A stretch of DNA of 35,655 nucleotides from DYFC01 sp041658585 (GTDB taxonomy: Bacteria; Nitrospirota; Thermodesulfovibrionia; Thermodesulfovibrionales; SM23-35): the NCBI GenBank assembly GCA_041658585.1, contig JBAZZX010000032.1, forward strand, positions 1-35,655. The letters run 5' to 3'. Under the pieces are notes generated by a model, which had not been told where the DNA came from, did not search any database, and saw nothing but the letters and a program-made list of their open reading frames with translations. Position 1 is the stretch's first letter. Each line of letters begins with the position of its first letter. This document shows, one piece after another, positions 23,365 to 32,001 of this stretch. The position numbers and the translations under genes are program-made.

Positions 23365-24512
23365 TTTACCTCCTCAGCCATTAATAATTCCTGAGCAACG
23401 GCAACACCCGTGCCGAGCTTTACCGGGTGCCCCATTCCTTTCAGCACCATTTCGATGCCTGCAATTGCAGTGATGATATCGAATCTGTCGGAGTATCCAA
23501 GATGCGCTATCCTGAAAATCTTGCCCTTTGCCTTATCCTGTCCTCCGGCAGCGGTAATACCGTATTTTTCTCTGAGGTTCTTATATATTGCCTGGCCGTC
23601 TATGCCGGGAGGCGACATTATTGCCGTAACCGAATTTGAAGGCGATTCCCTCGGATAGATTTCCAGCCCGATAGCCTGTACAGCCTTTCTCGTTGCATTG
23701 GCAAGAGTTGCGTGTCTCCTGAAGACGTTTTCCAGCCCTTCAGCCCGAAGCATCCTGAGGCTTTCGTTCAGCCCGATGATAAGGGTTACCGGCGAGGTGA
23801 AATTTGTCTGGTTCCTGGCAAGGTTTGCGCGTTCCTTCCTGAAATTGAAATAGAACTTGGGCAGTTTTGAAGTCTCCGCCCTTGCCCACGCCTTGTCGCT
23901 CACACTCACAAAGGATAGACCCGGCGGCAGCATTAAACCCTTCTGTGACCCTCCTATCATTACATCAATACCCCATTCGTCCGTCCTCAGATCATGGGCT
24001 ACCAGTGCGCTGATCGCATCGACAACAAATAAAGTGTCGCTATATTTTTTTACAACAGAAGCAAGGGCCTTTATATCGTGGTATACCCCTGTTGAAGTTT
24101 CCGATGCCTGGACAAAGACACCTTTTATGTCCTTGTCCTTTTTGAGCTTTTCCTCAACGACTTCGGGCTTAACGGCATAGCCCCATTCGACGACGATCTC
24201 CTCCACATTCAGCCCGTAAGCCCGGCAGATATTTGTCCACCTTTCACCGAACTTGCCGCCGTTTATTACCAGGACCTTATCGTCCCGATTGAAAAAATTA
24301 TTGACGGTCCCCACCATTCCGCCTGTGCCGGTTGAGCAGATGATAAGGACGTCGTTTTTTGTCTGATAAAGCCATTGAAGGCCCTTCTTTGCAGAATCAA
24401 TGACAGGGACAAAGTCGGGTGAACGGTGATGTATGATCGGGGCTGCCATCGCAAGAAGCACATCCGATGGAACAGGCGTCGGCCCGGGGGCCAATAAATA
24501 ACGTTTTAACAT
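23361..24512 (-). CDS. Class V PLP aminotransferase (serine-pyruvate/alanine-glyoxylate type), probable phosphoserine-forming enzyme
   Basis: A 383-residue fold-type I aminotransferase. The PLP lysine is K191 in GGSQKGLMLPPG, with CSTGTGGMVGTVNN and VVDAISALVAHD as cofactor-contact segments. The family moves amino groups between alanine, serine and glyoxylate or related oxoacids. Because the stop overlaps serA, and no serC is in view, it likely supplies the transamination of 3-phosphohydroxypyruvate to phosphoserine (inference). GGAGG precedes the ATG at 24512. Region 24513-24725 upstream shows no gene and no riboswitch that I recognise. Confidence 0.9.
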   Translation of the reverse strand: MLKRYLLAPGPTPVPSDVLLAMAAPIIHHRSPDFVPVIDSAKKGLQWLYQTKNDVLIICSTGTGGMVGTVNNFFNRDDKVLVINGGKFGERWTNICRAYGLNVEEIVVEWGYAVKPEVVEEKLKKDKDIKGVFVQASETSTGVYHDIKALASVVKKYSDTLFVVDAISALVAHDLRTDEWGIDVMIGGSQKGLMLPPGLSFVSVSDKAWARAETSKLPKFYFNFRKERANLARNQTNFTSPVTLIIGLNESLRMLRAEGLENVFRRHATLANATRKAVQAIGLEIYPRESPSNSVTAIMSPPGIDGQAIYKNLREKYGITAAGGQDKAKGKIFRIAHLGYSDRFDIITAIAGIEMVLKGMGHPVKLGTGVAVAQELLMAEEVK

Positions 24513-24688
24513 TTAATTCCTCCTGAAATTAATACATTTCACAGGTCAGAGGACCACTGCTTTGAACAGGCGGTTTATGAAAATTGCCCCCAAAGGTTTG
24601 AGTCCGACCCACAACTTAACGGATTTTCATTGAAATGCCGGATTTTGGAAATTAGCACAACAGAGGGTGTTTGGTCAAGGGCGGATAC

Positions 24689-24718
24689 TTTACAATGCAC
24701 CTAAGCGGCTATTATAAT
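24689..24718 (+). promoter_or_regulatory. Sigma-70 promoter of htrA, probably leaderless mRNA
   Basis: TTTACA (24689-24694) and a perfect TATAAT (24713-24718) are separated by 18 bases. The predicted start at about 24725-24726 coincides with the ATG, and no ribosome binding site is present in TTAAATTT before it. Confidence 0.6.
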
Positions 24719-24725
24719 TAAATTT

Positions 24726-26195
24726 ATGAAGAAAAAAATAATCGTAGGCGCGGCTATTCTCCTCTTAGGATTTTTATTGGGAGGGATCACGTATTACACC
24801 CTTGGCAGGATTACGGGACAATCAAACTCCCTGCCCAATGCTTTTGCGCCGAATGTCCCGCGTCAGATCATGGAAACAGGCAGGGCGTTCTCGGAGATAG
24901 TGAGAGCGGTTTCACCTGCAATCGTAAATATTTCTACAACTAAAGTTGTAAGAAGGGAGGCGCAGCCCTTTTTTGAGGACCCTTTCTTTGATTTTTTCAG
25001 CCCCTTTCATGAGTTTGGGTCGCCCAAAAAATTCAAGGAAAGAAGCCTCGGGTCGGGAGTCATCGTATCGGCGGACGGGTATATCGTTACGAATAACCAT
25101 GTCGTTGAAAAAGCCGATGAGATAAAAGTGACCCTGATTGACAAAAAAACATTCAAAGGCAGGATAGTAGGCGCCGATCCCAAAACGGATATCGCTATTA
25201 TCAAGATAGAGGCAACCGGTCTTCCGACTTTAACCTGGGGAGATTCCGATAAGCTTCAGGTAGGTGAATTTGTCCTCGCCATTGGAAGCCCTTACGGTTT
25301 AAGCAATACCGTAACTATGGGCATAATCAGCGCCGTGGGAAGGGCCAATGTGGGAATAGCCGACTACGAGGATTTCATTCAAACCGACGCCGCCATCAAC
25401 CCGGGGAATTCCGGCGGACCTCTGGTTAACATAAATGGAGAGCTTATCGGGATCAATACCGCGATATTTTCAAGAACGGGCGGTTATCAGGGAATAGGGT
25501 TTGCCGTACCCAGCAATATGGTGCGTCTGGTCATAGACCAGCTTTTGCAGAAAGGCAAAGTAACCAGGGGGTGGATCGGCGTTACCATCCAGGAACTGAC
25601 GCCTGAACTTGCACAGGAATTCGGCCTGAAAAAGACGAAAGGCGCCCTCGTAAGCGACGTCGGGAAAGACAGTCCCGCTGCAAAGGCCGGGATCATGAGG
25701 GGAGACGTTATCCTTGAATTCAACGGCAGGGAAGTCAAGGACGTCAGCAGTCTCAGAAACATGGTTGCCCAGAGTAAAGCAGGGAGCGAGATAACTCTCA
25801 AAATACTCAGGGCAGGCAAAGAGTTTACCGTCAAGGCGCTTATCACTGAATTGCCGAGAGATGTCGCGGAAGTTACGCCGGAGCAGTTGCCCGACAACTT
25901 GGAATTAAAGGCCCTTACCGGCTTGACTGTAATGGACCTTTCAAAAGAGATTATAAGGCAGCTTGGTTTTAATAAAGATGAGAAAGGGGTAGTTGTTGTA
26001 AAGGTAGAAGCGGGAAGCCCTGCGGATGACGCCGAGATTAAAAAGGGTGACGTCATAAAAGAGATAAATAAAAAGGCGGTAAATAGCTCGGAGGATTTTA
26101 ACAGGATCGCTGCTAATATCAAAACGAACGATTCCGTGCTTCTGTTTATAAACAGAAACGGTAAAAAGTTCTATGTCATACTCAGGGCGTCATAA
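24726..26195 (+). CDS. Periplasmic HtrA/DegP-family serine protease with two PDZ domains
   Basis: A 489-residue envelope quality-control protease. An N-terminal hydrophobic segment (residues ~5-25) serves as a signal or membrane anchor. The trypsin-like domain has the complete triad H125 (TNNHVV), D155 (TDIAII) and S229 (GNSGGP). PDZ1 spans ~285-375 (GWIGVTIQEL...GKDSPAAKAGIMRGDVI) and PDZ2 ~400-485. The family degrades or refolds misfolded exported proteins. It is a single-gene unit with its own promoter and no Shine-Dalgarno. DegP versus DegQ assignment is not made. Confidence 0.95.
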   Translation: MKKKIIVGAAILLLGFLLGGITYYTLGRITGQSNSLPNAFAPNVPRQIMETGRAFSEIVRAVSPAIVNISTTKVVRREAQPFFEDPFFDFFSPFHEFGSPKKFKERSLGSGVIVSADGYIVTNNHVVEKADEIKVTLIDKKTFKGRIVGADPKTDIAIIKIEATGLPTLTWGDSDKLQVGEFVLAIGSPYGLSNTVTMGIISAVGRANVGIADYEDFIQTDAAINPGNSGGPLVNINGELIGINTAIFSRTGGYQGIGFAVPSNMVRLVIDQLLQKGKVTRGWIGVTIQELTPELAQEFGLKKTKGALVSDVGKDSPAAKAGIMRGDVILEFNGREVKDVSSLRNMVAQSKAGSEITLKILRAGKEFTVKALITELPRDVAEVTPEQLPDNLELKALTGLTVMDLSKEIIRQLGFNKDEKGVVVVKVEAGSPADDAEIKKGDVIKEINKKAVNSSEDFNRIAANIKTNDSVLLFINRNGKKFYVILRAS

Positions 26196-26251
26196 AGGCA
26201 TCCGCCTGTGGCAGACACTCATCCCTCATCCTTATCTGCCGTGTTTTCCGT

Positions 26252-26400
26252 AGTTATTAATGAGCTCATAAGTAAAGCCATACACCCTCACCCTTGCCCT
26301 CTCCCCTCAAGGGAGAGTCCCGAAAGCTTTCGGGATTGAGGGGAGGGGATAAAGGGGAGGGTGTTTAAATGTGTCCTTACTTATGAACTCCTCAGTAAAC
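26252..26400. repeat. Intergenic inverted-repeat element, family A copy 2
   Basis: In reverse complement this matches the element at 6981-7124, sharing GAGTTCATAAGTAAGGACACATTTAAACACCCTCCCC at one end and TGGCTTTACTTATGA-type sequence at the other. The interior has CCCTCTCCCCTCAAGGGAGAG and TCCCGAAAGCTTTCGGGA stems. It fills most of the gap between htrA and the PIN/TRAM gene. Confidence 0.75.
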
Positions 26401-26460
26401 TCTGTTATTAATTGCTTTTTCTATGTTTATACATTACTTACAGAAAGGAGGTGATAAAAA

Positions 26461-27465
26461 ATGTTTCTTATTTTAAGAATGGTAGTTTTTTCCCTCTTTG
26501 CATTTGCAGGTTACTTTATCGGCAGTAAATATAGTTATGACTTATATGGGGCCTTCATAGGCGCCGGTTTAGGACTGGTCGCTATTGCAGCAGAGATAAT
26601 CTTCAGAAAGATTCAACTCGGCGCGGTTATCGGCGGGCTCCTGGGCATCTCCAGCGGGCTTTTATTTGCATACCTTCTTATTCTACCGTTAAAATTATTC
26701 GTTGGCGAAGATATAAAGATCCTATCTCTGGTATTAATGTCGGTTTTCGGATACGGAGGACTGCTCCTCGGCCTGGACAAGGGAAAGGCTATTTCCGTTG
26801 CGAGTATTTTCAGGCTTTTCAGAGGACAGGGCACGGAAGAAAACCTCAAAATCCTCGATACCAGTGTAATAATAGATGGACGCATTGCCGACGTATGCGA
26901 GACGGGTTTTCTTGACGGGACTTTTATTCTTCCCCAATTTATCCTTCAGGAATTACAGCATATTGCGGACTCTCCCGACCCGATGAAGCGGGCGCGGGGA
27001 AGGCGCGGACTCGATATACTCCACAAGGTACAGAAGATGTCGCGCATTACGGTCAGTATCGTTGATGAGGATTTCCCTAAAATCAGAGAGGTAGACGCGA
27101 AACTCGTAGCCCTGGCAAAGATATTGAATGCAAAGGTCATTACAAACGATTTTAATCTGAATAAGGTAGCGGAACTTCAGGGGGTATCGGTGCTGAATAT
27201 AAACGAACTGGCGAATTCTCTGAAACCTGTCGTGCTGCCGGGTGAAGTAATGAAGGTTTACATACTGAAAGAAGGAAAGGAATATAATCAGGGGGTCGCA
27301 TATCTTGATGACGGGACAATGGTTGTAGTCGAAAATTCGAGGAGGTTCATCGGCAAGAATGCCGATGTAACCGTGAGCAGCGTGCTTCAAACCACTGCGG
27401 GCAGAATGATCTTCTCCAAACTCAAAGAAGATTACGAACGGGATGAATTAAAGGCGGCAAAGTAA
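26461..27465 (+). CDS. PIN/TRAM-domain membrane protein (YacL family)
   Basis: A 334-residue protein with four predicted membrane helices in the first ~105 residues. A cytoplasmic PIN-type nuclease domain follows (~128-245) with acidic residues D133 (ILDTSVIIDG), E164, D212 and D230 (VITNDFNL) in the usual metal-binding places. A C-terminal TRAM domain (~255-320) is of the kind that binds RNA. It is thus a likely membrane-tethered ribonuclease; the natural substrate is unknown. The ATG follows a near-perfect AAAGGAGGTGAT. In many bacteria this gene precedes ispD and ispF, as here. Confidence 0.92.
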   Translation: MFLILRMVVFSLFAFAGYFIGSKYSYDLYGAFIGAGLGLVAIAAEIIFRKIQLGAVIGGLLGISSGLLFAYLLILPLKLFVGEDIKILSLVLMSVFGYGGLLLGLDKGKAISVASIFRLFRGQGTEENLKILDTSVIIDGRIADVCETGFLDGTFILPQFILQELQHIADSPDPMKRARGRRGLDILHKVQKMSRITVSIVDEDFPKIREVDAKLVALAKILNAKVITNDFNLNKVAELQGVSVLNINELANSLKPVVLPGEVMKVYILKEGKEYNQGVAYLDDGTMVVVENSRRFIGKNADVTVSSVLQTTAGRMIFSKLKEDYERDELKAAK

Positions 27466-27476
27466 ACAATGGTAAT

Positions 27477-27508
27477 CCCCCCTGCCTAAAGGAAGGCAGG
27501 GGGGGTTA
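27477..27508 (+). terminator. Hairpin between the PIN/TRAM gene and ispD
   Basis: CCCCCCTGCCT (27477-27487) pairs with AGGCAGGGGGG (27494-27504) across a six-base loop, followed only by a short T stretch. It is a strong stem but the tail is poor, so it may be a partial terminator or an mRNA-stability element. Confidence 0.5.
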
Positions 27509-27528
27509 TGACAAGTCAATAAAGTCTT

Positions 27529-28251
27529 ATGAGCGACAATATAAAAACACTTAACCGGCGCCTAAAAGTTATTGCAATCGTGCCGGCCGCCGGGCTTGGG
27601 AAAAGGTTCGGCCCCGGCACTAATAAGCCATTCCTTCAGCTTGGCGGTAGACCTCTTATTGTATGGTCATTGGAGACTCTGGAATCCATCCCCGGTATTG
27701 TCGAGATTATTCCTGCGCTTAAACCGGATGATATGGAAGAGGGGCGGAAGGTCTTTGAAGAGTACGGCCTTAAAAAGATAAAAAGGATAGCAGTCGGGGG
27801 GAAGGAAAGGCAGGATTCCATTTATAGCGGCCTCAAGCTCATTCAGGACACGGACTGCATTGTGCTGATCCACGACGGAGTGAGACCTTTGATTGAAAGA
27901 GGTCTCATAGAAAATGCTATCGGGGGATTGGCAGATTGTGACGGCGTTGTTCTTGGCGTTCCCGTGAAGGATACTATCAAAGAAGTCCGCGATATGGTTA
28001 TCTCAAAGACCTTGAAAAGAGATTCCATATGGGCGATACAAACTCCCCAGATTTTTCCATACAGGGTCATTTCAAAGGCATATGACAAAGCGATGAGAGA
28101 CGGGCATTATTCAACGGACGACTCGGCGTTAGTTGAAAGGAACGGCGGAAAAGTCAAAATTGTTATGGGTTCATACGGGAATATAAAGATCACTTCACCG
28201 GAAGATCTGGTAATTGCGGAAGCTCTTTTAAAACACTCCGCAAGTAAATAG
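27529..28251 (+). CDS. ispD: 2-C-methyl-D-erythritol 4-phosphate cytidylyltransferase
   Basis: Joins CTP to MEP in the non-mevalonate isoprenoid pathway. The 240-residue sequence has the nucleotide-binding VPAAGLGKRFGPGTNKPF (residues ~18-35), VGGKERQDSI, and LIHDGVRPL. The C-terminal TDDSALVERNGGKVKIVMGS region is intact. About 14 residues precede the conserved core. The start ATG has no clear ribosome site. It lies between the PIN/TRAM gene and ispF, a common bacterial arrangement, with a repeat element between it and ispF. Confidence 0.96.
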   Translation: MSDNIKTLNRRLKVIAIVPAAGLGKRFGPGTNKPFLQLGGRPLIVWSLETLESIPGIVEIIPALKPDDMEEGRKVFEEYGLKKIKRIAVGGKERQDSIYSGLKLIQDTDCIVLIHDGVRPLIERGLIENAIGGLADCDGVVLGVPVKDTIKEVRDMVISKTLKRDSIWAIQTPQIFPYRVISKAYDKAMRDGHYSTDDSALVERNGGKVKIVMGSYGNIKITSPEDLVIAEALLKHSASK

Positions 28252-28253
28252 TG

Positions 28254-28387
28254 CCTGTGTATTGACTGTATAACACCCTCACCCTTACCCTCTCCCCTCA
28301 AGGGAGATGGTAGTAATTTCGCCCCTCCCTTGAGGGGAGGAGTTGGGGAGGGTGTTAAAATATCGACTTTATACACAGACTCTAAGT
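28254..28387. repeat. Intergenic inverted-repeat element, family B
   Basis: Ends CTGTGTATTGACTGTATAACACCCTC and, inverted, CTGTGTATAAAGTCGATATTTTAACACCCTCCCC. Between them are CCTCTCCCCTCAAGGGAGA and CCCCTCCCTTGAGGGG stems. The AGAGTCTGTGTATAAAGTC end also begins the repeat at 7126. It separates ispD from ispF. Confidence 0.7.
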
Positions 28388-28510
28388 AGCGGACGGCATC
28401 AACTTTATTTTGAGGCTGACTCAACTTTTTTTGCATTTTCTTTTAAAATTCGTTTAAAATTTAGGTGTTATTATTTCGACATTAAAATTTCCAACTTGAG
28501 GTTTTTACTT

Positions 28511-28999
28511 ATGCGTATAGGAATCGGCTATGACTCGCACAGGCTTGTTGAAGGAAGAAAGCTCATCATCGGCGGCGTTGCCATCCCTTTTGAAAAGGGG
28601 TTAATCGGCCACTCTGATGCCGATGTCTTATGTCATGCAATTACGGACGCCGTCATCGGCGCGCTCGGTCTTGGAGATTTAGGAAAATATTTTTCGGATA
28701 CAGACCCGAGATGGAAGGACGCCTCGAGCATTCAGATGCTCAAAGAGATTATCGACATTACCCGCATGAATGGTTATGAGGTTATGTGGGTAGATTCGGT
28801 CGTTATTGCCGAAGAACCTCAACTCTCTCCTTATATTGAATCAATGAAAGTCTCTTTGTCCTTTGCAGGATTATCACCCGGGGCAATCAATATTAAGGCC
28901 AAGACAAACGAAGGCATGGGTTTTATCGGTCGCGGCGAAGGCATCGCCGCCCATGCAGTATGCTTGCTGGACCGCTTGTGCGAGCGGACGGAGAAATAG
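28511..28999 (+). CDS. ispF: 2-C-methyl-D-erythritol 2,4-cyclodiphosphate synthase
   Basis: Cyclises CDP-ME-2P to MEcPP in the MEP isoprenoid pathway. At 162 residues it is full length. Metal ligands are D8 and H10 (YDSH) and H42 (VLCHAI). The family signatures GHSDADVL, SDTDPRWKDASS and KTNEGMGFIGRGEGIAAHAV are present. The open frame extends upstream to 28343, but the ATG at 28511 gives MRIGIGYDSH and follows GAGG. The stop codon touches the convergent selB stop with no spacer. Confidence 0.97.
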   Translation: MRIGIGYDSHRLVEGRKLIIGGVAIPFEKGLIGHSDADVLCHAITDAVIGALGLGDLGKYFSDTDPRWKDASSIQMLKEIIDITRMNGYEVMWVDSVVIAEEPQLSPYIESMKVSLSFAGLSPGAINIKAKTNEGMGFIGRGEGIAAHAVCLLDRLCERTEK

Positions 29000-30877
29000 T
29001 TACTTCAGCAGCAGTTTTCTTACGTCCCCCACCCTTAACGTAATATTGTTGGCGTCGAGGTATTCAACAAAAGGCAGGGCGTATTTTCTGGTTGTGTTCA
29101 ACACGTCTCTGAATTCGGCTATCGTCATTTCCGGTTTCCTGCTATAAAAGTCTTTCAGTTTATCTATCATCTGTTTGTAGACGGAAGACGACATATATAT
29201 GGAATCGCTGATTCTTACAAGCCTGCCCTCTTTTGTCATGAGTTTTAGAATATCGGCAAACCTCTTCTGGTCGATTTTCAAAGCCTGGGAGAGTTCTTCC
29301 TTTGACTGGGGCTGGAACCCGCTTTTATCGAGAAGTTCAAGTATCTTTGTTTTGGTCGTTTCATCCACTTCGGATAGCGCTACTTTGAATGTTGCAAGCC
29401 TTACCAGTTCCTTCTCCAGTACAACCTCTTTCAGGGAAGTGATGAAGTTTCCAAAAAGGCGCGGATCGATATTAATATGCGCCCGGATTTCCTCTTTCAG
29501 CATGCCCGGTTTGAGGGGGTTTTTCCTGTGGAACCCGGTCAGTAGTTCGATAACATTTTCCCTGAAGGAATCAAAGGCTGCTTTGTGAATCAGGACGTCT
29601 TCAAACTGCAGGAGGCTGCCTGTTTCCTTTAATGCCCTGACGGAATCTTTTATGGACGGTATTTCAGCCTTCACCCAGCCTTCAATCAGCGTCATTTTCA
29701 TTCCATATATGCCGGCTCTTTTGACCTTCACCGCAATCTTTTCCTGAAGCGTTCCGGTCTCAAATATGCTTAAATCCTCCGTGCCTTCTTTATGGCTTCT
29801 GCGATGAGACAACGGATCGAGCACGGCCCCGCCGCCTATGGTATCCAACGGGGAAAACCTCCTGATAATGTAACGGTCTCCGGACATTGCAATGACCGGG
29901 TCCTTAAGCCTGAACTGGCCGTAGCAGTTTTCGCCTGCCTTCAGCTCATTGGTCCCGAAAAGGATTATTCTGGCAATAGTCTCGGAAGTCCCGAGATGGA
30001 AATGGACGAGGCTTTTGCTTTTAAGGACAGGGGCATTCGGGAGCAGTTCCACCTTTGCGTCAAGTTTTCTTGTGGGGACAAGTTTTTCAGGGACAACAAC
30101 CTCATCACCGCGTTGCAGTTCATCCTTATCAATGCCCTGAAGATTTATTGCTACGCGCTGCCCGGCATATGCCGTCCGGATGGGTTTGCCGTGGCTGTGG
30201 AGTCCGCGTACTTTGCTTTTGATATTGCTCGGGAGTATCTCTATGTCATTGTCTACCGAGATGCTTCCGGATACGGCAGTCCCGGTGACAACCGTCCCGA
30301 AACCCTTTAACGTAAACACACGGTCTATGGGGAGCCTGAAAAGACCTTTGGTCTGCTTGGGTTCCACCTTTAATGCAACTTCTCTTATTTTTTCCTTAAG
30401 GAATTCTACGTTGAACATTGTTTTTGAGGAGACCGGCACGATCTCGGCGTCTTCAAGAAAGGTGCCTTTTACAAAGGCTTTCACATCATCCGTAACAAGC
30501 GCAAGCCATTCCGCTTCTACGAGGTCGGCCTTGGTGATAGCTATGATGCCGGTTTTTATCTTGAGCAGGTTGCAGATATGCAGATGTTCACGGCTCTGCG
30601 GCATTATGCTTTCGTCTGCCGCTATGACGAAGAGGACAAGGTCTATGCCGCCTGCGCCTGCAAGCATGTTCTTGATGAGCCTTTCATGCCCGGGCACATC
30701 GACAATGCCGACGGTAAGGCCGTCAGCGTACTCAAGGTCTGCAAAACCGAGGTCTATGGTAATGCCGCGCTCTTTCTCTTCTTTCAGCCTGTCAGGGTCT
30801 ATGCCGGTCAGAGCCTTGACGAGAGAGCTTTTCCCGTGGTCTATATGTCCGGCGGTCCCAAGGATTACGTAACGCAT
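29000..30877 (-). CDS. selB: Selenocysteine-specific elongation factor SelB
   Basis: GTPase that brings Sec-tRNA to in-frame UGA codons with a SECIS stem-loop. G motifs are GHIDHGKSSL (~10-19), DVPGHE, and TKADLVE (the SelB form of NKxD). An EF-Tu-like core is followed by four winged-helix domains at the C-terminus (~375-625), which bind SECIS RNA. At 625 residues it is complete. Its ATG overlaps the upstream M29 peptidase stop by 13 bases. selA is nearby on the other strand. No selC and no selenoprotein with an in-frame UGA was found in this window. Confidence 0.96.
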   Translation of the reverse strand: MRYVILGTAGHIDHGKSSLVKALTGIDPDRLKEEKERGITIDLGFADLEYADGLTVGIVDVPGHERLIKNMLAGAGGIDLVLFVIAADESIMPQSREHLHICNLLKIKTGIIAITKADLVEAEWLALVTDDVKAFVKGTFLEDAEIVPVSSKTMFNVEFLKEKIREVALKVEPKQTKGLFRLPIDRVFTLKGFGTVVTGTAVSGSISVDNDIEILPSNIKSKVRGLHSHGKPIRTAYAGQRVAINLQGIDKDELQRGDEVVVPEKLVPTRKLDAKVELLPNAPVLKSKSLVHFHLGTSETIARIILFGTNELKAGENCYGQFRLKDPVIAMSGDRYIIRRFSPLDTIGGGAVLDPLSHRRSHKEGTEDLSIFETGTLQEKIAVKVKRAGIYGMKMTLIEGWVKAEIPSIKDSVRALKETGSLLQFEDVLIHKAAFDSFRENVIELLTGFHRKNPLKPGMLKEEIRAHINIDPRLFGNFITSLKEVVLEKELVRLATFKVALSEVDETTKTKILELLDKSGFQPQSKEELSQALKIDQKRFADILKLMTKEGRLVRISDSIYMSSSVYKQMIDKLKDFYSRKPEMTIAEFRDVLNTTRKYALPFVEYLDANNITLRVGDVRKLLLK

Positions 30878-31998
30878 ATAAGTTTTCCTGCTTTCAGAAT
30901 ATTTTTTCTGCTGCCGTCTTTATATATCAGCGTCACCGTCGGTCTGAAAAAGACAAAGTCCTGATGAAACGGGGTCTTTACCTTACCGCCAAAGGAACTG
31001 TTGTCTCCAAGGGCTATATGGATCGTGCCGAGTATCTTTTCCGATTCGAGGATGTTGTCGGGTCTTTTGGCGGCATTGTTTGTGCCGATACCCAGTTCCG
31101 CAATATTCCCGTTCTCCCGCCGTTCTGCAAGTTTATTTTTCAGATATGCGACATATTCGTCTTTTCCGGATACGTCGACGACATTCCCGTCTTTAATGGT
31201 AAGCAGCATGGGTCCCGACAGTTGTCTCGTCGGACCCCATGCAACAACAAGCTTGCCGTTAGCCGTGCCTTCAACAGGCGCGAAAAAGACCTCACCGGCG
31301 GGGAGATTTCCGAAGGCGCCTTTTTTCGTGAGTATGCCGGTGTCTGATAATGCCTTACGCCCCTTTTTTGAGAAGGAGACGCAGGTGCCGTTAGGCGTGT
31401 TTATGATAACAGATTCGGCTTTGTTTATTTCCTTTGCCAGACCGGTCGTCCTTTTTGCAAGCGCCTTCCAGTCTACATTCATTGACCCTTCAAGCATCGA
31501 GACCTCGAAAAGCGGCATGCTTGCATATCTGCAGCCGCAGATCCTTGTCAGGAAGTCCCTGAACCGCGTATGGCTTGTGGAATAGTTTGAGAGGGCGATC
31601 ACACAATCAACTGCATTGTCTTTATATTTTTTGATAATAGCTTCCGCGTTTTTGATGACATTGTCTCCCGCGGTTTTTCTCAGGATAGGCATAAATAGGT
31701 TTTCTTTTCTTAAAGCCTCAACAGCTTTGCTCCCGAATGCAAGCTCCCATAGTTCAGGGGGAGGCTCCGTGCCGTGGCTTCCGGCTGCCGGGTATTCATG
31801 ATAGATAATTGATTTGCAGAAGCTTTTACCGATTTCGGCAGACAGGATAGCGAGGCATCTCAGTTTTGTCCTTCTCTCCTCATCCGACTCGGGCAGGTCT
31901 TCTTTTTCCGACACCCTGTCATTAAAAAGAAGGACCCTCTCATGCTTTTTTACTCCGAGATTGACCCTGAATATGTCTCTCAAAGCGCAGGTAGTCAA
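30865..31998 (-). CDS. M29 family aminopeptidase (metal-dependent leucyl aminopeptidase type)
   Basis: A 377-residue cytoplasmic protein of peptidase family M29 (AmpS/AmpT-like). The C-terminal metal site segment matches the family: AELGIGTN (Glu), ILESEKILGTIHIALG (Glu, His) and PFHQDFVFFRP (His, Asp). The first ~150 residues form the less conserved N-terminal domain. It probably trims N-terminal residues from peptides. It begins four bases after the purF stop and overlaps selB, so purF-M29-selB look like one operon. Why these sit together is not clear. Confidence 0.85.
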   Translation of the reverse strand: MTTCALRDIFRVNLGVKKHERVLLFNDRVSEKEDLPESDEERRTKLRCLAILSAEIGKSFCKSIIYHEYPAAGSHGTEPPPELWELAFGSKAVEALRKENLFMPILRKTAGDNVIKNAEAIIKKYKDNAVDCVIALSNYSTSHTRFRDFLTRICGCRYASMPLFEVSMLEGSMNVDWKALAKRTTGLAKEINKAESVIINTPNGTCVSFSKKGRKALSDTGILTKKGAFGNLPAGEVFFAPVEGTANGKLVVAWGPTRQLSGPMLLTIKDGNVVDVSGKDEYVAYLKNKLAERRENGNIAELGIGTNNAAKRPDNILESEKILGTIHIALGDNSSFGGKVKTPFHQDFVFFRPTVTLIYKDGSRKNILKAGKLICVT

Positions 31999-32001
31999 GG
32001 T

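Noticed and set aside
24513..24725. Possible riboswitch or T-box upstream of the aminotransferase-serA operon
   Set aside because: No T-box sequence, specifier loop or known riboswitch core could be recognised in the 213 bases; only an ordinary divergent intergenic region is supported.
28107..28436. 109-residue minus-strand open frame with a proline/leucine-rich section across ispD 3' end
   Set aside because: It is antisense to ispD and the repeat element, and its low-complexity middle comes from the C/T-rich repeat.
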